From NCBI RefSeq assembly GCF_004404055.1, contig NZ_SOHK01000008.1, positions 410-42,631 on the forward strand: 42,222 nucleotides of DNA. Reading direction: 5' to 3'. The DNA is from Cryobacterium ruanii. GTDB taxonomy: Bacteria; Actinomycetota; Actinomycetes; Actinomycetales; Microbacteriaceae. The position numbers and the translations under genes are program-made. This document shows positions 16,137-23,468 of this stretch, one piece after another (the first letter of the stretch is position 1; every line of letters starts with the position of its first letter). The notes beneath the pieces were generated by a model. The model saw only the letters and a program-made list of their open reading frames with translations. It was not told the DNA's origin and did not search any database.

Positions 16137-17600
16137 TTATTGCAGGGGAGAGAGGTCGGGCGGCTCAACGATGTTGTATTCGTGGCGGAGAGCGCTGAGG
16201 GCGGCGCGGTAGCCGCACATTCCGTGCACGCCTGGGCCGGGCGCGGTCGACGAGGAGCACAGGTAGACACCGTCGAGGGGGGTGCGCCACGGGTCGTTGG
16301 AGAACACCGGGCGGCGCACGAGCTGAGCCATGCTGATCGCTCCGGCCGCGATATCGCCCCCCACGTGATTGGGGTTGTGGTTCTGCATCTGCGCGGCGGT
16401 CTGGCTGTAGGAGGCGAGAATGGTGTCGCGAAATCCCGGGGCGAAGCGTTCGATCTGCCGGGTGATCTGCTCGGTCTGGTCGCGGGTGGAGCCCGCCGGC
16501 ACGTGCGTGTAGGCCCAGAGCGTGTGTTTTCCGGCAGGAGCGCGAGTGGAGTCGAGAATGCTCGGCTGCGCGGCGAGCACATAGGGGGAGTCAGCGTGCC
16601 GCCCGCGGGCGACGGCGTTCTCGGCGCGGGCCTGGTCGGCGCGGGTGCCGCCCACGTGTAGGGTCGGCGCTCGCCGCAGCTCGGTCGCGGTGAAGGGAAC
16701 CGGTTCGGAGAGCGCGAAATCCACCTTGGCGACCGCGTTGCCATAGTGAAAACTTTTGAGCGATGCCGCATAGCGGTCCGGCAACGCTCCGTCGGCGAGG
16801 TCGACGAGTGCGCGCGGCGTCACGTCGAGCAGCACGATGCGGGCCGACGGCAGCTCTTTCAGGCTGGTGATGTCGGCATCCGTCACGATTTCACCGCCGT
16901 GCGCGAGCAGGTCGTCGGCGAGAGCCCGCACGATGGCGCCGCTTCCGCCGATCGGAATGGGCCAGCCCCGAGCGTGCGCGTGCGCGGCGAGGGTGAGCCC
17001 GGCACCGGCGGTCGAGGGGCTCGGCAGCCGCCCGATCGAGTGGGCGAACGTTCCGGTGAGCAACGCCGGCGCGGTCTCGCCGGTGAATCGCCAGTTCCAG
17101 GCCGGGCTGCCCTGCTCGAGGGTGCGCAGCCCGAAGCGGGCCAGCGTGAGCGGATGTCGCGGCACGCGCAGCAGCGTATCCCCGGTGACCTCGGCGATGG
17201 CTTGGATGTTGTCGACGAGCGGCCCGAGCAATCGCAACCAGGCCGGGCCGTCACGGTCGAGGCCCGCGGCCGTGCGTTCGATGTCGTGCCAGGCCACGCC
17301 GGCCCCGCCGCCGGGCAGGGGATGCCCGAAGGAGATCTCGGGAACTCTGAGTTCGATGCGGTCCTTGAGGCCGAACTTTTGAAAGAATTCTGAGGCGAGC
17401 GCGAGCGGATGCACGGCCGACCCCACGTCGTGGCGGAACCCGGGCAGGGTGAGTTCGGCGGTCGCCGCCCCGCCGCCGATGGCCGGGTTGCGCTCGTAGA
17501 CGCGCACGCTGAGGCCGGCGCGGGCGAGGGTGACGGCGGCGGCAAGGCCGTTCGGGCCGGATCCGACGACGATCGCGTCGAGCCCCTGCTCGGTCGTCAC
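16137..17600 (-). CDS. Phytoene-desaturase-like FAD-dependent oxidoreductase
   Basis: A 487-residue flavoprotein. DAIVVGSGPNGLAAAVTLAR near residue 8 is the FAD-binding G-x-G-x-x-G fold and YERNPAIGGGAATAELTLPG follows as in CrtI-type desaturases. The C-terminal LDGVYLCSSSTAPGPGVHG is the second FAD contact of the family. It resembles the PYROXD2/CrtI-related group more than true phytoene desaturases, and no carotenoid genes (crtB, crtE) are near. It would act on an isoprenoid or similar hydrophobic substrate, but which one is unknown. The start is GTG at 17600, with no strong ribosome site. The long palindrome at 16066 lies just past its stop. Confidence 0.82.
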   Translation of the reverse strand: MTTEQGLDAIVVGSGPNGLAAAVTLARAGLSVRVYERNPAIGGGAATAELTLPGFRHDVGSAVHPLALASEFFQKFGLKDRIELRVPEISFGHPLPGGGAGVAWHDIERTAAGLDRDGPAWLRLLGPLVDNIQAIAEVTGDTLLRVPRHPLTLARFGLRTLEQGSPAWNWRFTGETAPALLTGTFAHSIGRLPSPSTAGAGLTLAAHAHARGWPIPIGGSGAIVRALADDLLAHGGEIVTDADITSLKELPSARIVLLDVTPRALVDLADGALPDRYAASLKSFHYGNAVAKVDFALSEPVPFTATELRRAPTLHVGGTRADQARAENAVARGRHADSPYVLAAQPSILDSTRAPAGKHTLWAYTHVPAGSTRDQTEQITRQIERFAPGFRDTILASYSQTAAQMQNHNPNHVGGDIAAGAISMAQLVRRPVFSNDPWRTPLDGVYLCSSSTAPGPGVHGMCGYRAALSALRHEYNIVEPPDLSPLQ

Positions 17601-17747
17601 GCGGTGACCGGGCCGAAGCGATGGGATGTCATTTCGACACCGTATCCCGGGGCGGGGCTGCGCGCAGCCAGCGGGGCAGTTTCAGAGGCGGCGCCAGCGG
17701 TGTTTTGGAGGCAAGGGGGGGGCATCCGCTGGCATCGCTGGCGCCGG

Positions 17748-18926
17748 TCAGACGAAAGCGGCCTGGCCGGTGATGGTGCGGCCCACGATGAGGGTGTTCA
17801 TCTCCTGGGTTCCCTCGTAGGAGTAGATGGCCTCGGCGTCGGCAAAGTGGCGCGCCACGTTGTACTCGAGGGTGACGCCGTTGCCGCCGAACAGCTCGCG
17901 GCACCAGGCCACGCTTTCGCGCATGCGGCTCGTCGTGTAAGCCTTGGTCAGCGCGGAGTGCTCGTCGCGCTGCACGCCCTCGTCCTGCAACTGCGACACC
18001 CGCACGACCATGCCGAGGCTCGCGGTGATGTTGCCGAGGCTTTTTACCAGCAGGTCCTGCACGAGCTGGTGCCCGCCGATGGCCTTGCCGAACTGCTCGC
18101 GCCGTTTCGCGTAGGCGACGGCCGCGTCATAGGCGCCGATGGCGTTGCCGACGGCCGCCCACGACACCTCGGCGCGCGTGGCCCGCAGCACCTTGGCGGT
18201 GTCTTTGAACGAGTTGGCGTTCTGCAGGCGCAGGCGCTCGGGCACCACCACGTCGGTCAGGGTGATATCCGCGTTCTGCACCGCGCGGAGGCTGATCTTG
18301 CCCTCGATCTTGGTGGCGGAGTACCCGGCGGTGTCGGTGGGAACGATGAAGCCCTTCACCTGGTTGTCGGCGGTGTCCTTGGCCCAGATGATGGTCATGT
18401 CGCTGAAGGTGGCGTTGCCGATCCAGCGTTTGGCGCCGTTCAGGGTCCAGGTGTCGCCGCTGCGGGTGGCGGTGGTGCGCAGGCCCTGCGCTGCGTCGGA
18501 GCCGCTTAGCGGCTCGGTCAGCCCGAACGCCCCGACGATTTCGCCCGAGGCGAGTCGCGGAATCCACTCGGCGCGCTGCTCGGCGGAGCCGCAGGCGGCG
18601 AGCGACCCGGCCGACAGTCCGTTCTGCACACCGACGAAGGTGGCGACGGATGCGTCCACTCGCGCCAGTTCCAACGCCACGAACCCGCGGAACACGGCCG
18701 AATTCGCGAACGGTTTCGTCTCGTCCCAGCCGAACGAGTACATGCCGAGCTCGGCGAGCGGCTTGATGATCTGGGTGGGGAATTCGGCGCGGTCCCAGCA
18801 TTCGTTTGCGATCGGCCGCACCTCGTCTTCGAGGTAGGAGCGCAGCTTCACGATGGCCGCCTGCTCGGGCGTGGTGAGGAGGTTTTCGTAGCCGAAGAAG
18901 TCGCTGCCGAGTAGTTCAAAGGTCAT
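17748..18926 (-). CDS. Acyl-CoA dehydrogenase, glutaryl-CoA dehydrogenase-like
   Basis: A 392-residue flavoenzyme that oxidises acyl-CoA to enoyl-CoA and passes electrons to ETF. GAFGLTEPLSGSDAAQGL near residue 130 is ACAD signature 1. QFGKAIGGHQLVQDLL near 285 is signature 2. IYSYEGTQEMNTLIVGR near the C-terminus carries the Glu expected as catalytic base in the glutaryl-CoA/short-chain branch. The chosen start is ATG at 18926 (MTFELLGSDFFGYEN). The frame continues open to 19172, but that extension is not ACAD-like and crosses the divergent manA promoter. No ETF or CoA ligase genes are near. Substrate unknown. Confidence 0.9.
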   Translation of the reverse strand: MTFELLGSDFFGYENLLTTPEQAAIVKLRSYLEDEVRPIANECWDRAEFPTQIIKPLAELGMYSFGWDETKPFANSAVFRGFVALELARVDASVATFVGVQNGLSAGSLAACGSAEQRAEWIPRLASGEIVGAFGLTEPLSGSDAAQGLRTTATRSGDTWTLNGAKRWIGNATFSDMTIIWAKDTADNQVKGFIVPTDTAGYSATKIEGKISLRAVQNADITLTDVVVPERLRLQNANSFKDTAKVLRATRAEVSWAAVGNAIGAYDAAVAYAKRREQFGKAIGGHQLVQDLLVKSLGNITASLGMVVRVSQLQDEGVQRDEHSALTKAYTTSRMRESVAWCRELFGGNGVTLEYNVARHFADAEAIYSYEGTQEMNTLIVGRTITGQAAFV

Positions 18927-19049
18927 GGATGCTCCGTTGCAGATTGGGCGATCGGTACGCGACCGGGCTGGCCGCCAGCCTAGGGTCGTTGGCGTAACGC
19001 TCGAAGTCGGTTGGTAGTTTGGTCTAAACAGTTGAAGAGGGAGCCGAAA

Positions 19050-20411
19050 ATGTTTGTGGGCATCACCAACACGCCGCGCAATTACGCTTGGGGGTCCACG
19101 CACTCTATCGCCGACCTGCTCGGACGCGCGCCGTCGGGTGGACCTGAGGCCGAGTTGTGGCTGGGCGCCCACGCCGGCTCGCCGTCGGTGATCGAGGATA
19201 CGGCGCAGGTTGGCGGTTTTTCGAACCTCGCCGAATGGATCGCGGCGGTGCCGGAGCTGGCGCTCGGTAATGGGTGGGCCGCGCGCGAGGCGGATGCTGG
19301 CGGCTCGGCTGCTGCATCGGCGACCTCGCCGGCCGGTCAGGGGAACGGCGGCGTGGTTTCGGCCGCGGCGAGCCCGGCACCGCGTCTGCCGTTTCTGTTG
19401 AAGATTCTGGCCGCCGGCCGCCCGCTGTCACTGCAGGCGCACCCGACGACCGAGCAGGCCCGCGCCGGATTCGAGCTTGAGAACGAGGCCGGCATCGCCA
19501 TCGATGCAGGCAACCGCAACTACCGCGACCCGTTCCACAAGCCCGAGCTCATCTTCGCGCTAAGCGACACCTTTGAAGCGCTATGCGGATTCCGCCCACT
19601 TGCCGAGGTGCGCGGAATCATCGCCGAACTGCGCCTGCTCGATTTCGCGACAGAGAACCCACAGGCGGCCGCACTCGACCTGCTTGAGAATCACCTTGCC
19701 CAGGGCCTGCGCGACACCGTCGACTGGTTGCTGCGCGATGGCCGCGGCGACGACTCCGGCGAAGTGGAATGGCTGGTCGAGCGGGTGGTCGCGCTCGCCG
19801 AGCACGCCGAGTTCTTAGCCGGCGGGGGAGCAGGCATCGGCTATGCGCTGGAGTTGGCGACGGTGCGCGCGCTCGCCGCTGAATACCCGGGCGACCCGGG
19901 AATCGTGATCGCCCTGCTCCTCAACCGGGTCTCGCTGCGGCGTGGTGAGGTGTTGTATCTGCCGGCCGGCAACATCCACGCGTATCTGTCAGGGCACGGC
20001 GTTGAGCTGATGGCCGCCTCCGACAACGTGCTGCGCGGCGGGCTGACCCCCAAACACATCGACATCGACGAGCTGCTCTCGGTGCTCGACTTCACCGCCG
20101 GCGTGGCGCCGTACCTCGCGCCGGTCAGTCTCGCGGATGGCGTCTCGCGATATCGCCCCGGCGTGACCGACTTCGAGCTCGTGCACATCGAAGCGGATGC
20201 CGACGCTGAGTCTTCGACGCCCGTCCCGATGCGACAGATCACCCTGACCGGTCCGGCCATCGCCATCTGCACGGCGGGCGGATTTCTCGTGGCCGGAGGC
20301 TCGTCGTCGCGGCCACTCAAGCGTGGGCAGGCCGTGTTCGTCACTCCCGACGAGGGCACGCTGACCTTCGCCGGCACCGGCGAGGTCTTTCTGGCGACGA
20401 CCGGCGCCTAG
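19050..20411 (+). CDS. manA: Mannose-6-phosphate isomerase, class I
   Basis: A 453-residue zinc enzyme that interconverts fructose-6-P and mannose-6-P, supplying GDP-mannose for mannosylated glycans. Zinc ligands are visible: LQAHPTTEQA (Gln, His), FHKPELIFAL (Glu) and YLPAGNIHAYLSGHGVELM (His). Residues NVLRGGLTPKHIDIDELL match the conserved class I segment. The ATG at 19050 follows AGAGGGAG at good spacing. An Ala/Gly-rich insert of about 30 residues lies near residue 85, before RLPFLLKILAAG, and is not usual in the family. In Mycobacterium manA is near whiB2, pmmA and the DUF3499 gene. Here it is 3.8 kb from whiB. Confidence 0.95.
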   Translation: MFVGITNTPRNYAWGSTHSIADLLGRAPSGGPEAELWLGAHAGSPSVIEDTAQVGGFSNLAEWIAAVPELALGNGWAAREADAGGSAAASATSPAGQGNGGVVSAAASPAPRLPFLLKILAAGRPLSLQAHPTTEQARAGFELENEAGIAIDAGNRNYRDPFHKPELIFALSDTFEALCGFRPLAEVRGIIAELRLLDFATENPQAAALDLLENHLAQGLRDTVDWLLRDGRGDDSGEVEWLVERVVALAEHAEFLAGGGAGIGYALELATVRALAAEYPGDPGIVIALLLNRVSLRRGEVLYLPAGNIHAYLSGHGVELMAASDNVLRGGLTPKHIDIDELLSVLDFTAGVAPYLAPVSLADGVSRYRPGVTDFELVHIEADADAESSTPVPMRQITLTGPAIAICTAGGFLVAGGSSSRPLKRGQAVFVTPDEGTLTFAGTGEVFLATTGA

Positions 20412-20435
20412 CTTTCGGCACGTCCCGTGGTGTCG

Positions 20436-20468
20436 CCCGCTTCCTGCGGCTGGCGGCAGCCAAGCGGG
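20436..20468. terminator. Bidirectional hairpin between manA and the AraC regulator
   Basis: CCCGCTT (20436-20442) pairs with AAGCGGG (20462-20468) and GGCTG (20448-20452) with CAGCC (20457-20461), with a GCGG loop and a 5-base bulge. It sits in the 75-base gap between convergent genes, where it could stop transcripts from both sides. There is no T-tract. Confidence 0.45.
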
Positions 20469-20486
20469 AGCCGGGTCACGCGGAGG

Positions 20487-21449
20487 CTAGCCGACCTTGC
20501 GGGGGCCGAAGGCCCGGCGGTAGGCCGTTGGCGTGGTCTGCAGAACTTGCAAAAAGTGGTGACGCATGACCGCGGCCCCGCCGAAGCCGGTGTCCGCGGC
20601 GATCTCCTCGAGGCTGCGCGCGGAGTCCTCGAGCAGTTCCTGCGCTCGGAGCAGGCGCTGACGATTGAGCCAGCGGGTCGGCGTCGTGCCGAGCTCGGCG
20701 CGAAACCGGCGAGCGAAGGTGCGCGATGACATGAGCGACTTGCGGGCGAGCAGGTCGACCGGCAGGTCCTGGTCGAGGTGGCGCAGCATCCACTCGGTGA
20801 CGGCGGCGAAGGATTCGTCCTGGCAGTCGACGACCGGTGCCTCGATGTACTGCGACTGGCCGCCGTCGCGCTGGGGCGGCACGACCATGCGGCGGGCCAT
20901 GACATTGGCGGCGGTCACGCCGAGCTCCTTACGCACGATGTGCAGCGCAGCGTCGATGCCGGCGGCGGTGCCGGCGCCGGTGACGACGTGGCGGTCGTCG
21001 ACGAACAGAACGTCGGGGTCGACGGTCGTGTCGGGGTAGGCCCGGGCGAGGGCGTCCGTGTACATCCAGTGGGTGGTGCTGCGGCGCCCATCGAGGATGC
21101 CAGCCTCGGCCAGCACGAACGCGCCGCTGCAGACGCTGAGCACCCAGGCTCCGCGGGCTTCGGCGTCGCGCACGACCTGCAGCACCCGCGGGTCGATCGC
21201 CGCGCCCGCCTCGTAGGCGGGAATGGCGATGAGGTCGGCATCGGCCGCAGCCGATAGGTCGTCGTGCACGACGATGTCGAATCCGATCTTGGTGCGGATC
21301 GGGCCGGGTTCGGCGGCGACGACGTGAAAGTCGAAGGCGGGCCCGCCGTGGGCACTGCGGTCGATGCCGAAGACCTCGCAGATGACGCCGAATTCGAACG
21401 GCGCCAGACCGGGGAGGGTGACGCAGACGATTTTCTGGAGCATGGGCAT
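20487..21449 (-). CDS. GATase1-like / AraC-family transcriptional regulator (FtrA-type)
   Basis: A 320-residue regulator. Residues 1-180 form a DJ-1/PfpI-like class I glutamine amidotransferase domain, with LSVCSGAFVLAEAG near 110 as the nucleophile-elbow region. Residues 220-318 form a double helix-turn-helix AraC domain: SLMSSRTFARRFRAELG, then the second helix pair EIAADTGFGGAAVMRHHF. This architecture is common in regulators such as FtrA and CdhR, but the effector here is unknown. I place the start at ATG 21449, with an in-frame ATG at 21443 as alternative. The open frame to 21614 is not conserved in kind. The divergent upstream gap carries repeated GGCAGAA motifs that may be its own operator. 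Confidence 0.88.
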   Translation of the reverse strand: MPMLQKIVCVTLPGLAPFEFGVICEVFGIDRSAHGGPAFDFHVVAAEPGPIRTKIGFDIVVHDDLSAAADADLIAIPAYEAGAAIDPRVLQVVRDAEARGAWVLSVCSGAFVLAEAGILDGRRSTTHWMYTDALARAYPDTTVDPDVLFVDDRHVVTGAGTAAGIDAALHIVRKELGVTAANVMARRMVVPPQRDGGQSQYIEAPVVDCQDESFAAVTEWMLRHLDQDLPVDLLARKSLMSSRTFARRFRAELGTTPTRWLNRQRLLRAQELLEDSARSLEEIAADTGFGGAAVMRHHFLQVLQTTPTAYRRAFGPRKVG

Positions 21450-21474
21450 CCGCTCTGCTGGTGGTGTACGAATT

Positions 21475-21546
21475 TGGCAGGAATGTGTCGAACAATGCCG
21501 ATTCTGCCACTCGCGGCAGAAAAGCACAATACATAGAGTTTCTGCC
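21475..21546. promoter_or_regulatory. Clustered TTCTGCC/GGCAGAA motifs in the divergent gap
   Basis: TTCTGCC occurs at 21512-21518 and 21540-21546, and its complement GGCAGAA at 21525-21531. A variant, GGCAGGAA, lies near 21476. The pair at 21512/21525 forms a perfect 7-bp inverted repeat with a 6-base spacer. The position between the AraC-type gene and the divergent small gene suits an operator. Confidence 0.35.
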
Positions 21547-21687
21547 ATGACCATCTTGATGATTCTTCTCACCGTCCTCGCCGTTGCCGGTATTGTCGCC
21601 ACCATTCGCGCCACTCGGTGCGACGGCTACCGTCGTCAGCCCGCCCGGGTCACCCACGACCATGACTCGCTCATTCGCTGGCGCTAG
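21547..21687 (+). CDS. Small single-helix membrane protein
   Basis: A 46-codon frame starting at ATG 21547. Residues 1-20 are strongly hydrophobic (MTILMILLTVLAVAGIVATI), followed by a basic, hydrophilic tail containing DGYRRQPARV. A similar layout, one helix then a D-G-Y-R-R-type tail, is familiar from short hypothetical proteins of Microbacteriaceae. No ribosome site better than average is seen. The gene is divergent from the AraC regulator and 46 bases ahead of galE. Function unknown. It could be a chance frame, but its helix and tail argue for a real peptide. Confidence 0.55.
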   Translation: MTILMILLTVLAVAGIVATIRATRCDGYRRQPARVTHDHDSLIRWR

Positions 21688-21733
21688 CCTGTAGCGGTGG
21701 CGCAGAACGTGCCGCGCAAACGAGCGGGACGTT

Positions 21734-22699
21734 ATGGCGTGGTTGGTAACCGGCGGAGCGGGCTACATCGGCTCGCATGTGGTGCGGGCATTCCAGGCCG
21801 AGGGCCTCGACGTGGTCGTGCTTGATGACCTCTCGAGCGGCCACGAATCGTTCGTGCCGGCAGACGTTGCGTTCGTGCGCGGCAGCGTGCTCGACGGTAG
21901 CCTGCTGGTGCATGCCTTTGACGAGCACGCGGTGCACGGCGTCGTGCACGTGGCCGGATTCAAGTACGCCGGTGTCTCGGTGCAGCGCCCACTGCACACC
22001 TACGAACAGAACGTGACGGCCACGGCCACGCTGCTCGCCGCCATGAACACGGCCGAGATCGACCGCATCGTTTTCTCGTCGAGCGCCGCCGTCTATGGAA
22101 CTCCACGCACCGACCTCGTGACCGAAACCACCGCGAAGAGCCCGGAATCGCCCTACGGCGAATCCAAGCTGATCGGCGAATGGCTGCTGCGCGACCAGGC
22201 CGTGGCGACCGGGCTCCGGCACACCTCGCTGCGGTACTTCAATGTCGTCGGCGCCGGCGACCTCGCCCTGAGCGATACGAGCCCGCACAACCTGTTTCCC
22301 CTGGTTTTTGCCGCGCTGCTCGACGGTCGCACCCCGCGCATCAACGGCGACGACTATGCCACGCCCGACGGTACCTGCGTGCGTGACTACATTCACGTGG
22401 CCGACCTCGCGCTCTCGCACGTCGCCGCGGCCCGCCGCCTCGACGCCGGTGAATCGATCGAACCGGTCTACAACCTCGGCAGCGGCGACGGCGTCTCGGT
22501 CGGGGAGATCATGGCGACCGTGCGCCGCGTCACCGGCATCGACTTCACGCCCGAAATCGGCCCGCGCCGGGTCGGCGACCCCGATCGCATTGTGGCTTCG
22601 GGCGCGCTCGCGGCCCGCGACCTTCGCTGGAGCATGCGCCACACGCTCGAGCAGATGGTGCAGAGCGCCTGGGATTCGTCACGCGCCGCCGCAAAATGA
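21734..22699 (+). CDS. galE: UDP-glucose 4-epimerase
   Basis: A 321-residue extended SDR. LVTGGAGYIGSHVVRAF at the start binds NAD. FSSSAAVYGTP near residue 115 holds the Ser of the catalytic triad, and SPYGESKLIGEW near 140 the Tyr-x-x-x-Lys. RYFNVVGA near 170 is typical of GalE. It interconverts UDP-glucose and UDP-galactose and would supply UDP-Gal for the glycans assembled by the upstream glycosyltransferases. Close relatives can also act on UDP-GlcNAc. A short hairpin CGCCGT/ACGGCG at 22710-22726 lies just after the stop and may end the transcript. Confidence 0.9.
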   Translation: MAWLVTGGAGYIGSHVVRAFQAEGLDVVVLDDLSSGHESFVPADVAFVRGSVLDGSLLVHAFDEHAVHGVVHVAGFKYAGVSVQRPLHTYEQNVTATATLLAAMNTAEIDRIVFSSSAAVYGTPRTDLVTETTAKSPESPYGESKLIGEWLLRDQAVATGLRHTSLRYFNVVGAGDLALSDTSPHNLFPLVFAALLDGRTPRINGDDYATPDGTCVRDYIHVADLALSHVAAARRLDAGESIEPVYNLGSGDGVSVGEIMATVRRVTGIDFTPEIGPRRVGDPDRIVASGALAARDLRWSMRHTLEQMVQSAWDSSRAAAK

Positions 22700-22843
22700 G
22701 CGCGCGACACGCCGTCGCGTACGGCGATCGAGCTACGTTTGCAACGTTGGCACGCACGCGGGACAACCCCCCAAATGGCCGACTTTGTCGCCATCGGCGC
22801 GTCGCAACTCTCCAGCCCGTATTGAGGGTTTACGATCTGCGAC

Positions 22844-22873
22844 TTGACGATATTGAATTACACCGGTGTAATT
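22844..22873 (+). promoter_or_regulatory. whiB promoter with an 18-bp perfect palindrome over the -10
   Basis: TTGACG (22844-22849) and TGTAAT (22867-22872), 17 bases apart, match the vegetative -35 and -10 at five of six positions each. The perfect palindrome AATTACACCGGTGTAATT (22856-22873) covers the -10 box. A dimeric repressor bound there would block RNA polymerase. The whiB start codon lies 18-45 bases downstream, depending on which GTG is used. Confidence 0.6.
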
Positions 22874-22890
22874 AGCTGAGGCACCAAACG

Positions 22891-23235
22891 GTGCGTAAGC
22901 GGGCGCTGGGAGACGATGTGGCTATACCTGACTATCGTTCCGGAGTACCAGAGGACTGGTTCGTTGACCCCGTCACCCTCGGTGTTCCGGGAGTACGACA
23001 AGATCTCGGCGACGAGAACCTTCTGGCCTGGCAGGCCGACTCGCTCTGCGCGCAGACCGACCCCGAGGCGTTCTTTCCCGAAAAAGGCGGCTCCACCCGT
23101 GACGCCAAGAAGATTTGCTCCGGCTGCGAGGTGCGCAACCGATGCCTCGAATACGCGCTCGGCAACGACGAGCGGTTCGGCATTTGGGGCGGACTCTCCG
23201 AGCGCGAGCGCCGCAAATTACGCAAGCGCGCGTAG
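22891..23235 (+). CDS. whiB: WhiB-family iron-sulfur transcription factor (WhiB2/WhmD-like)
   Basis: Up to 114 residues. The four cluster cysteines are visible: LCAQTDPEAFFPEKGG (first Cys), then ICSGCEVRNRCLEYAL (C-x2-C-x5-C), binding a 4Fe-4S cluster. GIWGGLSERERRKLRKR is the sigma-factor-contacting G-[IV]-W-G-G turn plus basic DNA-binding tail. WhiB2/WhmD controls septation and cell division in mycobacteria and sporulation in Streptomyces. The GTG at 22891 follows GAGG. An in-frame GTG at 22918 with GGGAG five bases ahead is equally plausible and would drop nine residues. The linked envelope glycosyltransferase and DUF5719 genes support the WhiB2 assignment. Confidence 0.92.
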   Translation: MRKRALGDDVAIPDYRSGVPEDWFVDPVTLGVPGVRQDLGDENLLAWQADSLCAQTDPEAFFPEKGGSTRDAKKICSGCEVRNRCLEYALGNDERFGIWGGLSERERRKLRKRA

Positions 23236-23468
23236 ATCGCATGCGACGGCGTGAGCGCATGCCTGCGCCGCCTCTCAACGTGCCGCCCCTCTGAGCGGAT
23301 GCTCGCGCATAATACGACGCTGCCTTCGCGAGAATACTGACGCATCCGCTTGACGGGGTCGTTTCCCGGAGCGGATCCCGTGACATCCGCTTATTGCCGG
23401 CCCAATATCGGGGGCGCGCCCTCTCGGTTCAGGGCCCCCGGCCGATACCGACCTAGGCTGGGGCTGTT
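23236..23468. other. Intergenic region with a hairpin before the giant glycosyltransferase
   Basis: No gene seen. It contains two copies of the GCGGATGC/GCATCCGC octamer (23295 and 23342). A potential hairpin lies at 23406-23447, with TATCGG pairing CCGATA and inner GGGC pairing GCCC. The hairpin could terminate whiB, but there is no T-run. Confidence 0.35.

Noticed and set aside
18927..19172. N-terminal extension of the acyl-CoA dehydrogenase
   Set aside because: The extension is not ACAD-like and would cross the manA start. The ATG at 18926 gives the normal family N-terminus.
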